From contig NC_079374.1 of NCBI RefSeq assembly GCF_021018895.1, positions 1,776,212-1,840,211 on the forward strand: DNA of 64,000 nucleotides, read 5' to 3'. Below, piece by piece: positions 34,046 to 47,288 of the stretch. Below the pieces are notes generated by a model. That model was not told the DNA's origin. It ran no database searches and worked only from the letters and a program-made list of their open reading frames with translations. Source of the stretch: Seriola aureovittata (taxonomy: Eukaryota > Chordata > Actinopteri > Carangiformes > Carangidae). A program made the translations under genes and the position numbers. Position 1 is the first letter of the stretch; every line of letters begins with the position of its first letter.

Positions 34046-34115
34046 TTAGGATGACTTAAATCACAGTAGCATCATTTCTGTGATCCGATTGGCTCTTTTT
34101 GTGCTTTCTCAAGCA

Positions 34116-34122
34116 CCCCCCC

Positions 34123-34153
<31 letters not shown>

Positions 34154-34166
34154 ACACACACACACA
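34116..34166. repeat. Poly(C) 24 plus (CA)14
   Basis: C24 (34116-34139) joined directly to a CA tract (to 34166). Confidence 0.93.
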
Positions 34167-34554
34167 TTATCATTTATTTATCGTCTGACTCAAAATGAAA
34201 AATAGATTTTAACCATCAGGTAATTTTTGTCTCTGAATTATTTAACTCTATTTCTCATACATCCTCCGTATGAAGATATATGAAGCTGACCAGAGTTAAA
34301 TTTACTGTGATACAAAGGTTTAGATCCATTGATTGTGACTGATTATTATCAACATGATATCATGTGTTTTTTAGTGTGAGCCATATTGTCTCTTTGGCCA
34401 ATGTCCAGGTGGAAGTCATGTGTGAAGGAGTTTGGAGGATGTATAGTGGGTTTGTAGCCTGGAGCCATGCGTCGGTGTCTGCATCCTCTCACAGCCGTGC
34501 AGATATTCATAGTCGCTGCCAGTTGCTGGTTGATTTTAACCCAAATATAGACGC

Positions 34555-34555
34555 G

Positions 34556-34586
<31 letters not shown>

Positions 34587-34599
34587 CGTTGTCGTCGTT
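34555..34599. repeat. (TTG)n microsatellite
   Basis: GTTGTTGTTG tract ending in GTCGTTGTCGTCG, about 44 bp. Confidence 0.93.
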
Positions 34600-34784
34600 T
34601 TCACCTGCTGAGGTTGTTGTGTATTCACGGCAGCATCGTTAGGAGAGCAGCGTAAACAGAGCTGTTACCCAGGGACCTCTTCCTGCCTTCTTCACTTCCA
34701 TTTCATGTTCGCACAGACGAAAGAAAAAGCATATGTGACACCTGACCTTTTTACTAATGGAGCAATCAGTCGTGTGCTCCAGAT

Positions 34785-34813
34785 GATGAGGAGGAGGAGG
34801 AGGAGGAGAGGAG
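34785..34813. repeat. (GGA)n microsatellite
   Basis: GAGGAGGAGGAGGAGGAGG run of about 27 bp. Confidence 0.85.
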
Positions 34814-35911
34814 GCCTGTTTGATGCAATCTGTCTCACCGTTTATCAGGTTGTCTTAGCAGGATGATTTCTTTGAGCGACCTGTGCAACAGCAGCTTCTT
34901 CCAGGACAATGTCACGCCGAGGCTCATCACAGATCGCCCCCCTGTCCGCTCGTCCCTCTGGTATGGCAGGAATGTGTTGAGTGTAAGCCTCTCTTCCACA
35001 TCTGGGCCAGTGCAGCTCATTACAAGCGAGGCAGTCTTTTGTGACAGCGCTGTCTTCGAACCTACTGTCTGCAAGTTACTAAATTTACTTGGCTGAAGAA
35101 GCTTGAGAGGTACTTGATAAATCTCTATAGGAATAAGAGAGAGAGTCTGTCTGTTAACTTCCACATGAGGGTTTATATAATACAAGCCATATGATGAGTG
35201 AAATGATCATCAGCAGTTCCAGTGAACCAATGACAGTCTCATAAACACAGATTCAGGGTTTCATACGTCACAAACCTCAGGAACCATTTCACTATTCACC
35301 GCTTTGCTGACTGTACCTTGTGCCTCAGCATGTGACGAATAAAACTTTATACTGCTGTTCAGTGGCAGCTTCACTTACAATATACAATAATATAATTATA
35401 TCTTATGAAATACAACAGTGTAATTGTAATATTTGGATATCGCCCAAGCATAATATATACAGTATAGGCCTTGTGGTGTGTGTGTATAGGCCTCGCTCTT
35501 AACCATTATGTAAAAGACCCTGATGAAGTCTCTGTGCCAAAACACACTGGATGAATAAAGCACAGTCTCCTCCAGCAAGTCAGTAACTATTACTGAACTA
35601 TGTTTCACAAATCTCCATATAAACAAGAAATACTGTTTTCTGACACTGCTGGATCTCTGACCTCAGAATTAACTGTTCATGCTGCAACAGACTGGCAGTC
35701 CAGAACCCAAATGTATGCAACTTACTGTCATAGAAAATGAAGAAAACCTGTGAATATTGTCATTTAAGAAGTTTAAACTAGAGAATCTGTGTAATTTTTG
35801 CTTAAAAAATGACGTATGAATCGTTTGGTCAGTAAAACTGGAGACGAGCTGGAGGCTGTAATGCGACTTAAAGCCACATTGCTCTAGTCAGAAGAGGGTC
35901 CTAGATGTTCA

Positions 35912-35931
35912 CCCCCCCCCCCCCCCCCCCC
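35912..35931. repeat. Poly(C) tract, 20 bp
   Basis: Twenty consecutive C. Confidence 0.9.
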
Positions 35932-36959
35932 GCACCTGCCCTGAGCTGGAAACGGCTCCTGATGGAGAGCGCTGGAGCGTGGCGGGCGGCGCTCACACAC
36001 ACACACACACGAAGGCTTATTCACAACATATTCCCTTTTTTTATATGTGTGAGCGCATGAGTCAGGATCACAGTCAGCGGTCACAGCAGGTTTCTGCGAG
36101 CTAACAAGGTGATACAGTACCTTCCGTTAATGCATTATTAATGAATTTATTTCCCTGTGTGTCTGAACACTCTCCCACAGAGATGTCATGTGTGTATAAT
36201 TAGTTTCGACACATGTAGAGAGGAAACGAGGACCTCTGTGAAGTCACCCACAGTGGCATCAAAGTGGATGTGCTGTTGGCCGAGGCCCGTGTGGATAAAT
36301 ATGATATCATTGCAGAGCAGAATGGCCGTCTGTTTTTAGCGACTGGTGGTTTTTGGTTTGTCAGAGTCGGGGATTGAGTTTCCCAAAGTTGCTGATGCAG
36401 CCAATCAGGTTTAAGCGCTCTTTATTTTACTCTTGTTTCCCTGCTGTCGCTACACTGGAGCCTTCTCAATCTGAACTGATTTCCACGCCGCATGCCAAAG
36501 CACACACTGTCACCTGGGTTACAGCTGAGGCCTCTTGGAAAAAAGAAAAACGACACACAGGGAGAAGACGTTTCCCCCTTTAAAACCCCCCTTTATTTAT
36601 TTATTTTTTAAATTGCTTTGGGGAGTTTTATAGCAGCAGAAGTTGAGACGACATTGTCGGTGCTGTCAGCTCACACGGAGCGGCTGAAGTTACTGACTGC
36701 GGCTGCTCTGGAAAAGCTTGTTCTCCGCCTGCGAGCAACAACCAAATGAGAGGTGACTGAGCTGCTATCGGAGAAATGATTGTGCAAATTTGTTCCCAGT
36801 CACATTCAGTCCTGTTTGTTCAGTCGCAGGGAGGAGATATAATAAAAAGGAGAAGAGAGAGGTTAGAGTTACAAGTTTAAAGTAAGAACCCTCCTCTGTG
36901 CTGAAGCTGGTTTTGCAGATGTTGAGAGGCTTCCTCTGTTTTCAAAGCTTCATTGCGGT

Positions 36960-37110
36960 ATGTTGCATATACTGTGTGAGAACTACCCCAGTTTCATGTT
37001 GTAGCTAAAGGCCTGATGCATAATTCAGGTCAACTTATGGATCATTTAATTGCAGTGCTGCCGAGAGCTTAAGCCATCATTGTGACGGGGTTATAATACG
37101 TCCCTTTGAG
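36960..37110. promoter_or_regulatory. Candidate conserved non-coding element in cask intron 1
   Basis: Unique sequence with 'ctgatgcataattcaggtc', 'ggatcatttaattgcagtgc', 'gagagcttaagccatcattg' and 'ttataatacgtccctttgag'; no simple repeat or repeat-family wording. It resembles conserved intronic enhancers in texture; not tested. Confidence 0.27.
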
Positions 37111-38126
37111 CAGCTGCTTCTTCAGTGACTCGGTATCGGAAAGGGCAGAAACAGGGCTATCTGGTTAGCGTGCTGACTTCAGTAGAAGAAAAGACGTGAT
37201 AGAAATGGAATCAAAACAAGAGTCAACATTGGCGTAAGTGAACAGCTGTTAATGCTCAAGTTAGCTATGTAGCAATAGCAAAATTTTACAAATAACTCCT
37301 CTTTTAAAAGAAGAAATTAAAATTTACGAGTGTGGTGAAACATCTGGAGCTACAACACACACTCTTATGTGGTGAGCGCTGCGTGTCTGGTCTTGCTTAT
37401 TCTTAGATCTCCTCGGCTTTAGACGTGACTGGAGCTCTTTGGGGGGTTTTTATTTTTTAAATGACTGTGTGTCATCACTCAACGGCTGATTCATAGATCC
37501 TGGCCTGTCGGTTACTGCAGTTTCTATAGATTACCTTGTGTGAGGGCAGAATTTTAAATAAAGGCATCAGAAGGCAGCACTGAGGAGAACTGGGATCAGG
37601 GCTGATCCAGGCTTTTTTTTTTAATGGATCTCTGTTGACTAAACAAAGCCAGATTCATTTTTTATCCCATGGTTTGTTTCTTTTTTTCCCCTTTGCTTTA
37701 ATATGTAGGAAAAGAAACATAAACCTATAATAAACGAATACAGTAAAGCCCACAGACTGATATCAGGAGAGTCTCTGTTAGCTGCAGTCTGTTAGCCTGC
37801 CACTTGGTTATTTACTAACCTATAAAAACTTCCAGGCTCTAACAAGGTACCAGCCCATTAAAACTTATTGCCTGTTAAGGTGGAGGGCAACAAACTCTAC
37901 TACCTTGTTTTCCTATTCGGGGATGTGAGTGTGTGAGTGTGAAGATTTGTCAGTATTAATGTTCCAATATGCAAAATGCAGAATCCTGTCAGTGCAGGTT
38001 TCTTCAGGTTTGATCTCAGTGGCTTCAGTCTTCGTTAGGTTGGGTTCTGGTACCTGGTTGGTTCCTTAAGCTTCAATGCTAATGAATCTCAAATTGAACC
38101 TTTTATCTCTCCTGTGTTTTTTTTTT

Positions 38127-38378
38127 TTATTATTCCTTCGTGCCGGCGACAGTCAGAGCAGCAGCCAAAGGTCAAAGGTCACAGGTTTGCATAAATTTTC
38201 ACTTCGTCTCAGGAACTGATTCGATTTTGGTCAAACGTCAAGGTCAAGGTGACCTCACAAAACACCTTTCAGACATTACTGAAAACACAGGTCACACAAC
38301 AGCTCTGACAATAGTTGATATTTTATTTGACTCGGGATAAACAGGGATGTGACCTGGAACTCGTCTGAATCTAGTTTA
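38127..38378 (+). repeat. ERE-bearing dispersed repeat, copy 2 (short)
   Basis: Begins 'ttattattccttcgtg...gacagtcagagcagcagcc' and ends 'gataaacagggatgtgacctgg...gaatctagtt'. Has one DR1 (38169-38181, AGGTCAAAGGTCA) and one perfect AGGTCAnnnTGACCT (38241-38255). Shorter than copy 1 because the ATATCTC-containing part and one module are missing. Confidence 0.85.
38241..38255. promoter_or_regulatory. Perfect ERE palindrome (ERE 3)
   Basis: AGGTCAAGGTGACCT, inside cask intron 1, preceded by a half-site 'cgtca'; within the dispersed repeat 38127-38378. Confidence 0.7.
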
Positions 38379-38691
38379 TTTGTTGGTTAATGTGCTCGCT
38401 CTCTCCAAGCAGCTGACTGGACACATCGCTGTGTAACATCACATTTACACACACGTATGTCCGCAGGCTGTGTTCGTGTTTGTATGTTTACTAGCATCAT
38501 GGATGTGTGTGCGTTCAGACACATCTAATGTATTGTGATGGTGACCCCTTCTGAAAACCAGAACACATGCATTTCATTCAGTCTGTCTTTATTGTTTTTG
38601 TGTGAAACATCTTTGTATTGAACAGTAATAATGGGATCTTCAGCTATAAACACTGATCACAGCCAAACAATGGCTCATATTGATCAGAAGA

Positions 38692-38694
<3 letters not shown>

Positions 38695-38742
<48 letters not shown>
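38695..38742. repeat. (GT)24 microsatellite
   Basis: 48-bp GT tract. Confidence 0.96.
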
Positions 38743-38743
<1 letters not shown>

Positions 38744-39755
38744 GGGTAACAGACACACACATTGTCCCATTCAACCATTAGATTTTGGGAGCTAGAAGCC
38801 CAGTAAATGTGTTTCTGCTTAATCTCACGCCTATAGCAAGTTGAAAACGCCCACAGGACGGACGTGCACACATTTTGACAGCTTTGAACATCAAGCTGCA
38901 GCCGTTCAGTTGTTTATTACGAGTCTGTGGCTGTGCTGTAGCTTGCAACTGGTTTTAAATCATTTATAGTGGCTGCAGAGATGCAGTGCGTTGATGTAAC
39001 GGCGGTAGGTTTCTGTGAGTGGGCCGCTGCATATAGATGGATGCATGGCAGACACAGGGACAGAATCCAGTTGTTTTAATGATGCACATGCGTTTGTTCC
39101 CGCTGGAGTCACATTTAAATACAGGAGGATGTTTTAGCAGTCTGCTTCTGCATATAGCACCACCACCACCCACTCATGGAGAAAAAACGTGAAAAGGAAA
39201 CTGATTGGAAACTGGATGGGACAGAGACGCAGGCGAAGGAAGGCAGCAGGGAGATTATGTGAAGAAGTGGAGAATAATTGGAGGAGCATCGGGCCTTTAA
39301 TGGGCCGCAGCCACATTTAGCAGGAGTGTTATGGCCGTGTTGACATATTGCCTGACAGATGGGTGACACATGCTCTGTGTCCCGGCCCCATTGTAAGTGC
39401 AACTGGGACTCGGTGACAGACACAGAGCAAAGACTCGCTGTGGTGAGCTGGGTGGAAAAACCCCGTTGTCTTGACTTTAAGCCGCCACAATCTCACAGTA
39501 CAATTCACAATTACTACCTCAATTCCCTCCTTATCACCTCCACTCCCTGCTCGGCCGCTCTGCGCTCCCTCAACTCTCACCCTAAATGCCACTGTTATCT
39601 ACCACTGTGTAAATAAAATGCTGGTGTTGTACGTTATTGTTCCTCCCAGCTCGCGTCACAAAACAGCTTGTACATTTTTTAGCAGTCGTAGTTTAACTCA
39701 GTCTCCATGTTCCTCCTGATGATTCCAGTATCAGGATTTGGATCAAGTAGCCTGT

Positions 39756-39773
39756 AAAAAAAAAAAAAAAAAA
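39756..39773. repeat. Poly(A) tract, 18 bp
   Basis: Eighteen consecutive A, the longest A run. Confidence 0.9.
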
Positions 39774-39851
39774 GATGTTATTTCAGTGTGTTAGATACAC
39801 ATTTAATCAACATTCAGGTTCATTAAAATATCAGATCCACAGATATAAACA

Positions 39852-39938
39852 TTTAAAGCTCCATATTTTCTTCTTCTTCTGTGTTTTATTTGAAGTGTTG
39901 ATCCATAAGAAGATATAAAAACCAGCTCAGTGTAGTTT
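39852..39938 (-). mobile_element. Terminal fragment of the TTAA-ended MITE-like family
   Basis: TTAAAGCTCC, 'gtgttttatttgaagtgttg' and 'aagaagatataaaaaccagc' match one end of the family; the element then breaks off at 'tgtagttt'. Confidence 0.75.
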
Positions 39939-40424
39939 GGAAAAGGTTGGAAACCACTGATTTAGACAATATGGGACATTTAAAGGACTTGGATTAGAAT
40001 ATATATATACATACATATATATGTGTCGGTGTAAACGTCAGCCAGACAAAGAAACAACACATTGCAGTATAGACAGGCAAAAGACAATGTCTCCTTCATA
40101 TAGTTTTTTTTCCAGAAAAAACAAACTATATAAAAATATATCTTGGTCACAATTCTTTTTAAAACATTACAGCTCCTTCTCAACTCTGTGTGTTTAGCTC
40201 GTGTGTTTATGTTAAACAGTTTAATAGCAGCCGGTATATTGTTGTCAGATTTTTAAAAACTCAAATGTCAGGCATCATATTCACGTCACACACTCAGCCC
40301 TGAGGTTGAGTGGTTGTCGATGTGGTTCAGCTCTCCAGCTCTTTTGTGGTGCAACATTCAAGATGGCCACAATGGTGAACGGATCATCAGTAAATGGCAC
40401 TCCTCCTCTCACCACAAGTCATGT

Positions 40425-40426
<2 letters not shown>

Positions 40427-40471
<45 letters not shown>
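40427..40471. repeat. (CA)22 microsatellite
   Basis: 45-bp CA tract. Confidence 0.96.
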
Positions 40472-40474
<3 letters not shown>

Positions 40475-40759
40475 ACACTGACTCTTTTGTGTCACTCCCA
40501 CTCGTTGCCCTTGTACAATGTCTCAGCTCACATTTGTTCTGTCAGTTTGCGTAGACGGAGCCGTCATTACTCATCGGCTCCACGCAGGTGTAAATGGCAG
40601 CGTTTGTTCTGGGGAGGGAGTTTGTGTGAAGTCTGTGCAGCAACAGGGCGGAGGATGAATGAAAGCGGTGGCGCTGTCACTTTGTGGCCTTCGCTGCCCC
40701 GCCATCTGGAGCACTGTGGGGAGCTGACGGCCTTCAGCTGCATATGTTCTGTCAGTGGC

Positions 40760-40806
40760 GTGTGTGTGTGTGTGTGTGTGTGGGTGTGTGGGTGTGTGGG
40801 TGTGGT
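40760..40806. repeat. (GT)n with GGGT interruptions
   Basis: GT tract whose last units are TGGGTGTGTGGGTG. Confidence 0.92.
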
Positions 40807-41159
40807 GAGGAAATATGCTTGAAAATATCCCACGTCTAAATCTGTCAGCTAACGACACGAGCAGCCATCGCGGCGGTGTCACCTTCTCCGAGAGCTCATG
40901 TGTCAAATCGCTGCCGGTTTGGTCATTTCGTCCACGACGGATGTGTTTGTGTTCACACAGCCAAGAGTCCGAGGTGGATATGGTGGAATGTGCGAGTGGC
41001 TGACTGTATTAACAACACACACTCTCAAATATTTACCCTCTCCTCGCTCCCCGTCTGTGGACGCACCTCCTCGCTGTTTGCTGCTGGGGCTTGATGAGCA
41101 GGAGGGATGAGAGGATGAGCTGAGATCAGGTGCACTCTGAAATGATGAGTCATGTGTCG

Positions 41160-41253
41160 AAGGAGGGAGGAGGAGGAGGAGGAGGGAGGAGGAGGAGGAG
41201 GAGGGAGGAGGAGGGAGGAGGAGGAGGAGGAGGGAGGAGGAGGGAGGAGGAGG
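41160..41253. repeat. (GGA)n/(GGAGGA)n purine minisatellite
   Basis: A 94-bp pure-purine stretch of GGA units with regularly placed extra G (GGAGGAGGAGGAGGGAGG), giving a higher-order pattern. All purines on the + strand, so H-DNA/triplex-capable. Confidence 0.94.
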
Positions 41254-42750
41254 ATCATACAAGCTTGTGCTCCGGGCGACCAAAGTGTTAGGACTGATGT
41301 TTGCCGTTGGATCACCTGTCAGTGTGTGTGTGAATATACACACAGGTGTGAGAGGTGTCTCAGCTGTCGTCTTCCACATCTGGTCTTTGAAGAACACAGA
41401 GGCTGAAATAGATGAAATATTTTAATTATTAAATGATGGAAACTCATATAATGAATGGGTTTGACTGGTGCTGCGGTGGAAGTGATAAAATGTGTGTTTA
41501 TTTAAGTTCATCCTCTTGAGTCAGATATTAATAATTTAATTGTTATTGCAGCAAAATTATAGAATTTAAAGCGTTCTGTTGTCTGAAAAGATTATACATT
41601 TTTATATCTTGTGCTCATAGAATAAAGAAAAATATCTAATTTCTGGACTTTGTGGCTCTGCAAGTATATAAAAAAGAAAATTTTAATCTTTTAAGATTTC
41701 ATTCTGTGGCAAATTTTTTCATAATTTTATGGGACATTTCAAAATGAATATTTTGTCATGACATGGAGCAATAATAAAAATGTATGTATGTATGTCACCC
41801 AGCCCTAGATGTACAGAAATATGTTTTAAAATCGAATACTTAATTAATCTTTTATTGGTTTGCTCTTTGATTCAGAAATTGTTTTTCTTTCCATTTTGAC
41901 TTTTTGATTTTTGATAATATCGAATATCGCGATATTTCCCACCACATTATGGAGGACCAGGGATGTCACAGGAAAGTCATAAAGCATTTCCTTAATTTCA
42001 TATTTTAATAAGTATTAAAAATAGGAGTTGTAAAAAGAATTTATAAATGAACGATTAATCCATCAATAAATACTTCAGATTTAAAAATGGATTTACAAAA
42101 ACAGCATAAAACATAATTAAATAAACAATTTATCAATTCATTCATGAATAAAACTATTTTAAAAGGCATTTTAAAAATGGGAATACACACCTGGATTCCC
42201 TCTTCAATTTCCATTTCCTGTTTCCGGCTCCTTTTCCTGTTAGCTCATCGATTAGCTTAGTCATTTAGCGTCTCCTGTTAGCCTTTCCAGGCTAAACAAT
42301 ACCGATTGGCCATGGGATGTAACAAGGTCTCTGACTGGTTGGAAAGCTAACCAGTCATATATCCAGGTGTTGGTCCTCCACACCATATTTGATATTCTTC
42401 ATTATATCGAAAACAAACAGAAGAAACAGGACAGTCACATGGTACACACACTCACACACACTTTGTTGTGTAGTCTCTCGAAGCGTTGGGTTCTGCTCGC
42501 CACTGAAGAAACTGTTGACTCGGTAATTTGCATCGTGGCCCCGGTGTCTGTCATTTCTCAACAGGCTGTTAATCCATGCAAATAAATGTAATTTCAGCAG
42601 GCGCTGTGTTGTCGTCCTGTATAGCTACACAAACACCAGCTCCTGCAGAGCTCGCTCTACCCACTGCAGTTTTACCCAGCTGTTGATTTCTTCTTTGTAT
42701 ACTGTAAATGCTGTCAAGTGTTAGATTTGAACACACATTACAAAGCCCCG

Positions 42751-42783
42751 GCTCTCTCACTCTCTCTCTCTCTCTCTCTCTCT
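42751..42783. repeat. (CT)n microsatellite
   Basis: About 33 bp of CT units with one CAC interruption. Confidence 0.93.
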
Positions 42784-43270
42784 ACGTCTCATATTTATTA
42801 AATCCAGCTCTGCACCAGTCGCCTCCGACGTGACGACACCCTGAAACAAACTGAGCCTGTGTTCCAGGCAAACGCGGCTTTTTCCAGATAACGGTGATTA
42901 TCACAAATCGGAGCGTTTCATATCAGTTAATGCTGAGGACAGAGCAGCTAAATCAAAGTCTTTCTTCCAGCAGGTGGATGCAGCTGAACGTGTCCTGTTT
43001 ATAATTAGTGCCACCTGTGTGGTGAGACGCTGCGTTCTGTTGTTCAGCCACATTTTAACTTCTCAAGTCTAAAGGAACGTGAAAATAAAAATAAATTCAG
43101 AATCAATAATCAGTCATGAATATGTGAATGAATGTGGATTATTACAGAGGGATTGAAGGCAAGTTTTGTTAGTGTAAGAGAAGAAGAAGAAGTGATGTGT
43201 CAGTGCTTTGAGGATAGTGCTGGAATTCAGGCTTTGCACAGTGGTATTAACTGTGCACATACAGTATACT

Positions 43271-43272
<2 letters not shown>

Positions 43273-43343
<71 letters not shown>
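43273..43343. repeat. (CA)35 microsatellite
   Basis: Uninterrupted 71-bp CA tract. Confidence 0.97.
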
Positions 43344-43345
<2 letters not shown>

Positions 43346-43453
43346 GATAACAGCACCGCTCAGCAGTTTTCACAGGGCTTTTATAGAAAGCTCTGGCTCA
43401 CCTCTGCCAAAGCGTCTGACCAAGCCGAGCTCCCAGCCCATTGTATAGTTATA

Positions 43454-43507
43454 TACACACACACACACACACACACACAACACACACACACACACACACA
43501 CACACAC
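43454..43507. repeat. (CA)n microsatellite
   Basis: 54-bp CA tract with one AACA slip. Confidence 0.95.
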
Positions 43508-43647
43508 TCCCGCTCTGTGGTGGATCACTCTGTGCAGCAGTCTAGTAAAGCTCTGCCCTCAGTTGTGCTCAGGTAAACATACAGTGACTGGATTTTGTAC
43601 TGAGAGGAGCGCAGGTCACTTGAACGCCTCACAACTCCTCTGTTTGG

Positions 43648-43704
43648 TAAACAAACAAACAAACAAACACACACACACATGGTCGCACAGACAGCGACAC
43701 AGTG

Positions 43705-43745
<41 letters not shown>
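43648..43745. repeat. (AAAC)n-(CA)n followed by (GT)18
   Basis: AAAC tetramers (43648-43668), a short CA run to 43679, 28 bp of unique sequence, then a GT tract (43708-43745). The CA and GT parts are complementary and could pair as a hairpin. Confidence 0.92.
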
Positions 43746-43746
<1 letters not shown>

Positions 43747-45044
43747 AGCTGGGTATCTGTGGCCGAGGCTGGACTGTGTTTACTCATGATGAGCTGACAC
43801 TCTGTGAAGGGCCCACGCTCTTCTGTAGACTGTGACCCTCCAGGTTCAGCGTAATTATGCACCATGCATTCACACTTTCTCAGATTCACACAGTCGCACT
43901 GTAACGCTACATGAAATTATATTTAAACTTACAGGGACATAGACGCTGTGTCTCTCTCCCTCTGGGTTGTTTTCTCCCTCGTTCTCACCACATTACGATA
44001 AACGGCATGATAAACGGTGTAATGAAGACGGGCACGCTCAAATGAAAGTAAAAGCCCAACACTGCTGTTGGTTAAAATGGGGCAGATAACGGCAGAGCTG
44101 ATCAAAGTGGGTCCATGTTGAACTGCTGAGGTCAGAAATAACGAGTAAGCTGGGAGGAGGAGGAGCTAAAGATGCAGGAAACGATACAGGAAGTCGGTGA
44201 TCTTTATGGATGTCATTCAGAATACGATCAAAACCAAGAAGCCCGTATTTTAAACACACAGATATTCAGGGGTCGCATGTTTCAGACACTCCCAGGTTCA
44301 TTCAGATACATGCTTCTTTTCTTTCCCTATCTCAGGATTGATTCAGTACATACTCACTGTACATCTGGTACCTGTGTGGTTCGGATCAGTAGTAGCTGCC
44401 AAACTCGTGCCTGTGGGGTGAAATACAAGTTCATTAACTCTCATTAACATTACAGAGCTCAAACTCTGAATTAAATAATAATGTTGAATTCACTACAATG
44501 TAAGAGAAGAAAATGTTTGTTTTTCATGTCTTTTCCCCTGTACTGAAAACAAACTATTAAAACCGGAGCTCTGTCCCAAGGTGAGAGTTTTGCGTCCTCT
44601 AATAGGAACGTCTGCAACTCCATATTGAACAGTGTCGTCACTGGTTTTCCTCACATTGTGCAGGTGAAATAGAAAAGATCAGATATTTCACAGGTGTGAA
44701 TTTTAAAATGAAGAAAGCCCCGCCCCTGTGCCAAGCCCCGCCCCCTGAAAGAACAGACAGACAGAGGTTAATTTGTTCACTCCAGTCGTTGGGATGAAAG
44801 CTGTGACTTAACATTCGTCGTGTGTCTGCTCAGCTGTGTGAGCGGTGCCACACATCCAAATGACTGCGCCGTGTTTCCACGTCCTTGCGACTAAGTGTTG
44901 ACACCACAGGATGTCAACTGCTCGCCGTCACTCAGCGTCTGTGTAACCACGGAGCGCACGCACACACAGCGCTTTTCTGTCGCCGTGTGCGCGTAAGTCG
45001 GTGTCACCCTGTTTATGCAAGGCGTATGTGATCTCTTAGTTTGT

Positions 45045-45048
<4 letters not shown>

Positions 45049-45089
<41 letters not shown>
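45049..45089. repeat. (GT)20 microsatellite
   Basis: 41-bp GT tract. Confidence 0.95.
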
Positions 45090-45090
<1 letters not shown>

Positions 45091-45739
45091 ACGACCCTTT
45101 GGTGTGTGTGTGTGTATGTGGGCTAATCTTGGCTTTAGTGCTGGCTTCAGCCAACGCTGAGGATTAAGAGACATAAGCACACGCTGAGTGCTACTGGACA
45201 GAGCTCAGCCGCAGCAACACACCCAGACAAAGACACGACACTAGATTCATTCAGATGCAGTGAAACAGTCCGGTCGACAAAAGCTCCATTAAAAAAACTA
45301 TTTTTAATGGAGTAAATCAAACACTTCATCAGTCAGTCAATCAATATTTTAAACATCCAGACACTTGACCTTGAAAACTTCCTGTAGATGCTGAACTGTG
45401 TCAGTGTTCCTCAGCTTTCAGGAGTTTGTGTTTTATAACTTTATTCATGGTTTTATGATTCACTTTCTGTTTAATTCTGATCATGTGACGTGTTTTGTGT
45501 TGTATTTTAAATTCTTAGTCTGTATTTCATTGTTATTGCCGGTCGTCTTCTCAGTCAGTGTGTTTCCATCTCGGGATTTAATATCGCGGCATTCAAAAGT
45601 GCTATATTTAGATATTTAATTTTGAAAATTTAAATTGAATTAAAACACTTACATATGGCACATCATGAATAAATCAATACATAACAGTGCTGTCCAAATT
45701 CATTCAATATGAACCAAGCAAAAAAGTGATATTAGCTGT

Positions 45740-45905
45740 GACACATTTGAACCGAAGCGTCAAAGCGGCGGGAAAGATACGAATCAGTTTCCAGTCAAGA
45801 CTTTCAGAATAAAATCAGAGCGGAAACTGGATTCAGGTGGTGGATTGTGATTCTACTCAAAAAGATCGTCATATTATCTCTGAGCCGGATCACCCACCTC
45901 TGTTC
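45740..45905. repeat. Uncharacterised dispersed repeat, copy A
   Basis: 'gcgtcaaagcggcgggaaaga', 'ccagtcaagactttcagaata', 'gattctactcaaaaagatcg', 'gccggatcacccacc' match, in the same order and orientation, the segment 60100-60270. No open frame is shared. Repeat class unknown. Confidence 0.75.
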
Positions 45906-47288
45906 CCTCCACCTGTTTTTATGCACATTTACTCAATAGAAAAATATCATATTTTATATATAAGTATATAAAAATAATAGAGTGGAAACATCAGTGGAAG
46001 AAACGTATAAATATCACGAATGTTTTTATGCTTGGCGGAGTTAAAGGTATTGATTAAAGGAAACAGTTTTGTTTTTAAAGTTGGCAGCAGATGAAAACAT
46101 CAGATCTGTGTAGAGCGATGACGAGACGTAACCTTCCTCTAATTAAGACACAAAACAAACATAAACATAAATCCCTTCATTAGTCTTCACTACTTATATG
46201 AATCTGTACAGACATGGATGTAGACTGCAGCTGGAGCCATACAACCACAAGGTGGTAATTATAGATGTTTTAGAAAATAACAAATGATTAAATCTGTCAT
46301 TCAACAAACCGATTTAATGGACGGGATAGATTGAGCTTTTGTACTGTTGGTGATCATTGAGAAACTAAACTTTATGTCGAGGGTTCATCACCAGACGACC
46401 GGCTCACGCTGAGCATATCATCTTATCATTACTGCCGTGACCTTTGACCCTGCCGTGGCCTGGCTGGGTGAGGGAGGTGCGGCGTTGTGCCGGAGCTTTC
46501 AGGCTCCCACAGATGCTGAAATGAGCGAGGCGGCGGACGAGTTAAAGGTCAGAGCTTTTCTTTCGGCTCCAAGGTTCCTGCTGAGGTGGTGAAGCAGCTC
46601 AGGCGCTTGGTGTGAATACAGCGGCTGTAACCACGGAGAGCTCGGGATCACGGCTCCTTTACAAGCACACAGGAACTCATTGTGGGACAGAGAAAGGCTT
46701 TTTTTTCAGAGCACTGACTTCCTTTCCTGTGACACTCACTCTCTCTCTCAGGCTGTGCTCCCAGACAATTGACTGCGCAGCATAGATTTTAGTGTATTTT
46801 GCAGAGCGCTGATCGAAGCGTCGCTGACATGTAGATCAATGCGGCCTCGCAGTACAAAATCGCATCCAGCGCTCTGTGCTGTGTGGCTGGTGAAACACGC
46901 TGAGGTTAGGCGGCGTGTCAGGATGCAGCCTCGCCACCGGGCTGACGCTGTAAGAGCAGCGCGGCAGGTGAGCAAGAGAGGACAGAGAGGAAGGAGGGAG
47001 GCAGTGTGAAGGAGGTGAACTCGGCCAGAGAGCCAGAGCCGACCCTCGTCTTGTGACGGGGAGGCAGAGAGGAGGGAGGCAGAGAGCGTTTGCAGATATA
47101 TTTACCCTTAGCGCCATTTTCCCCATCTCCTCAAGGTTAACTCAGATTTTCTGAACCTCAGAATAAATTCTCTCCTTTCATTAAATTTCACTCCGGTCCT
47201 TCTCCTCTCTTCACCCCTCTCTCCGCGGCTTTCTCTGTGTTTGGCCTGGAGGCCACTCAACCTCCTCTCTTAGGTAGGAAAGAACAGG

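Noticed and set aside
40361..40470. Strong-context ATG (caagatggcc...acaatggtg) as a first exon
   Set aside because: The frame runs within 70 bp into a CA microsatellite and has no convincing donor before it.
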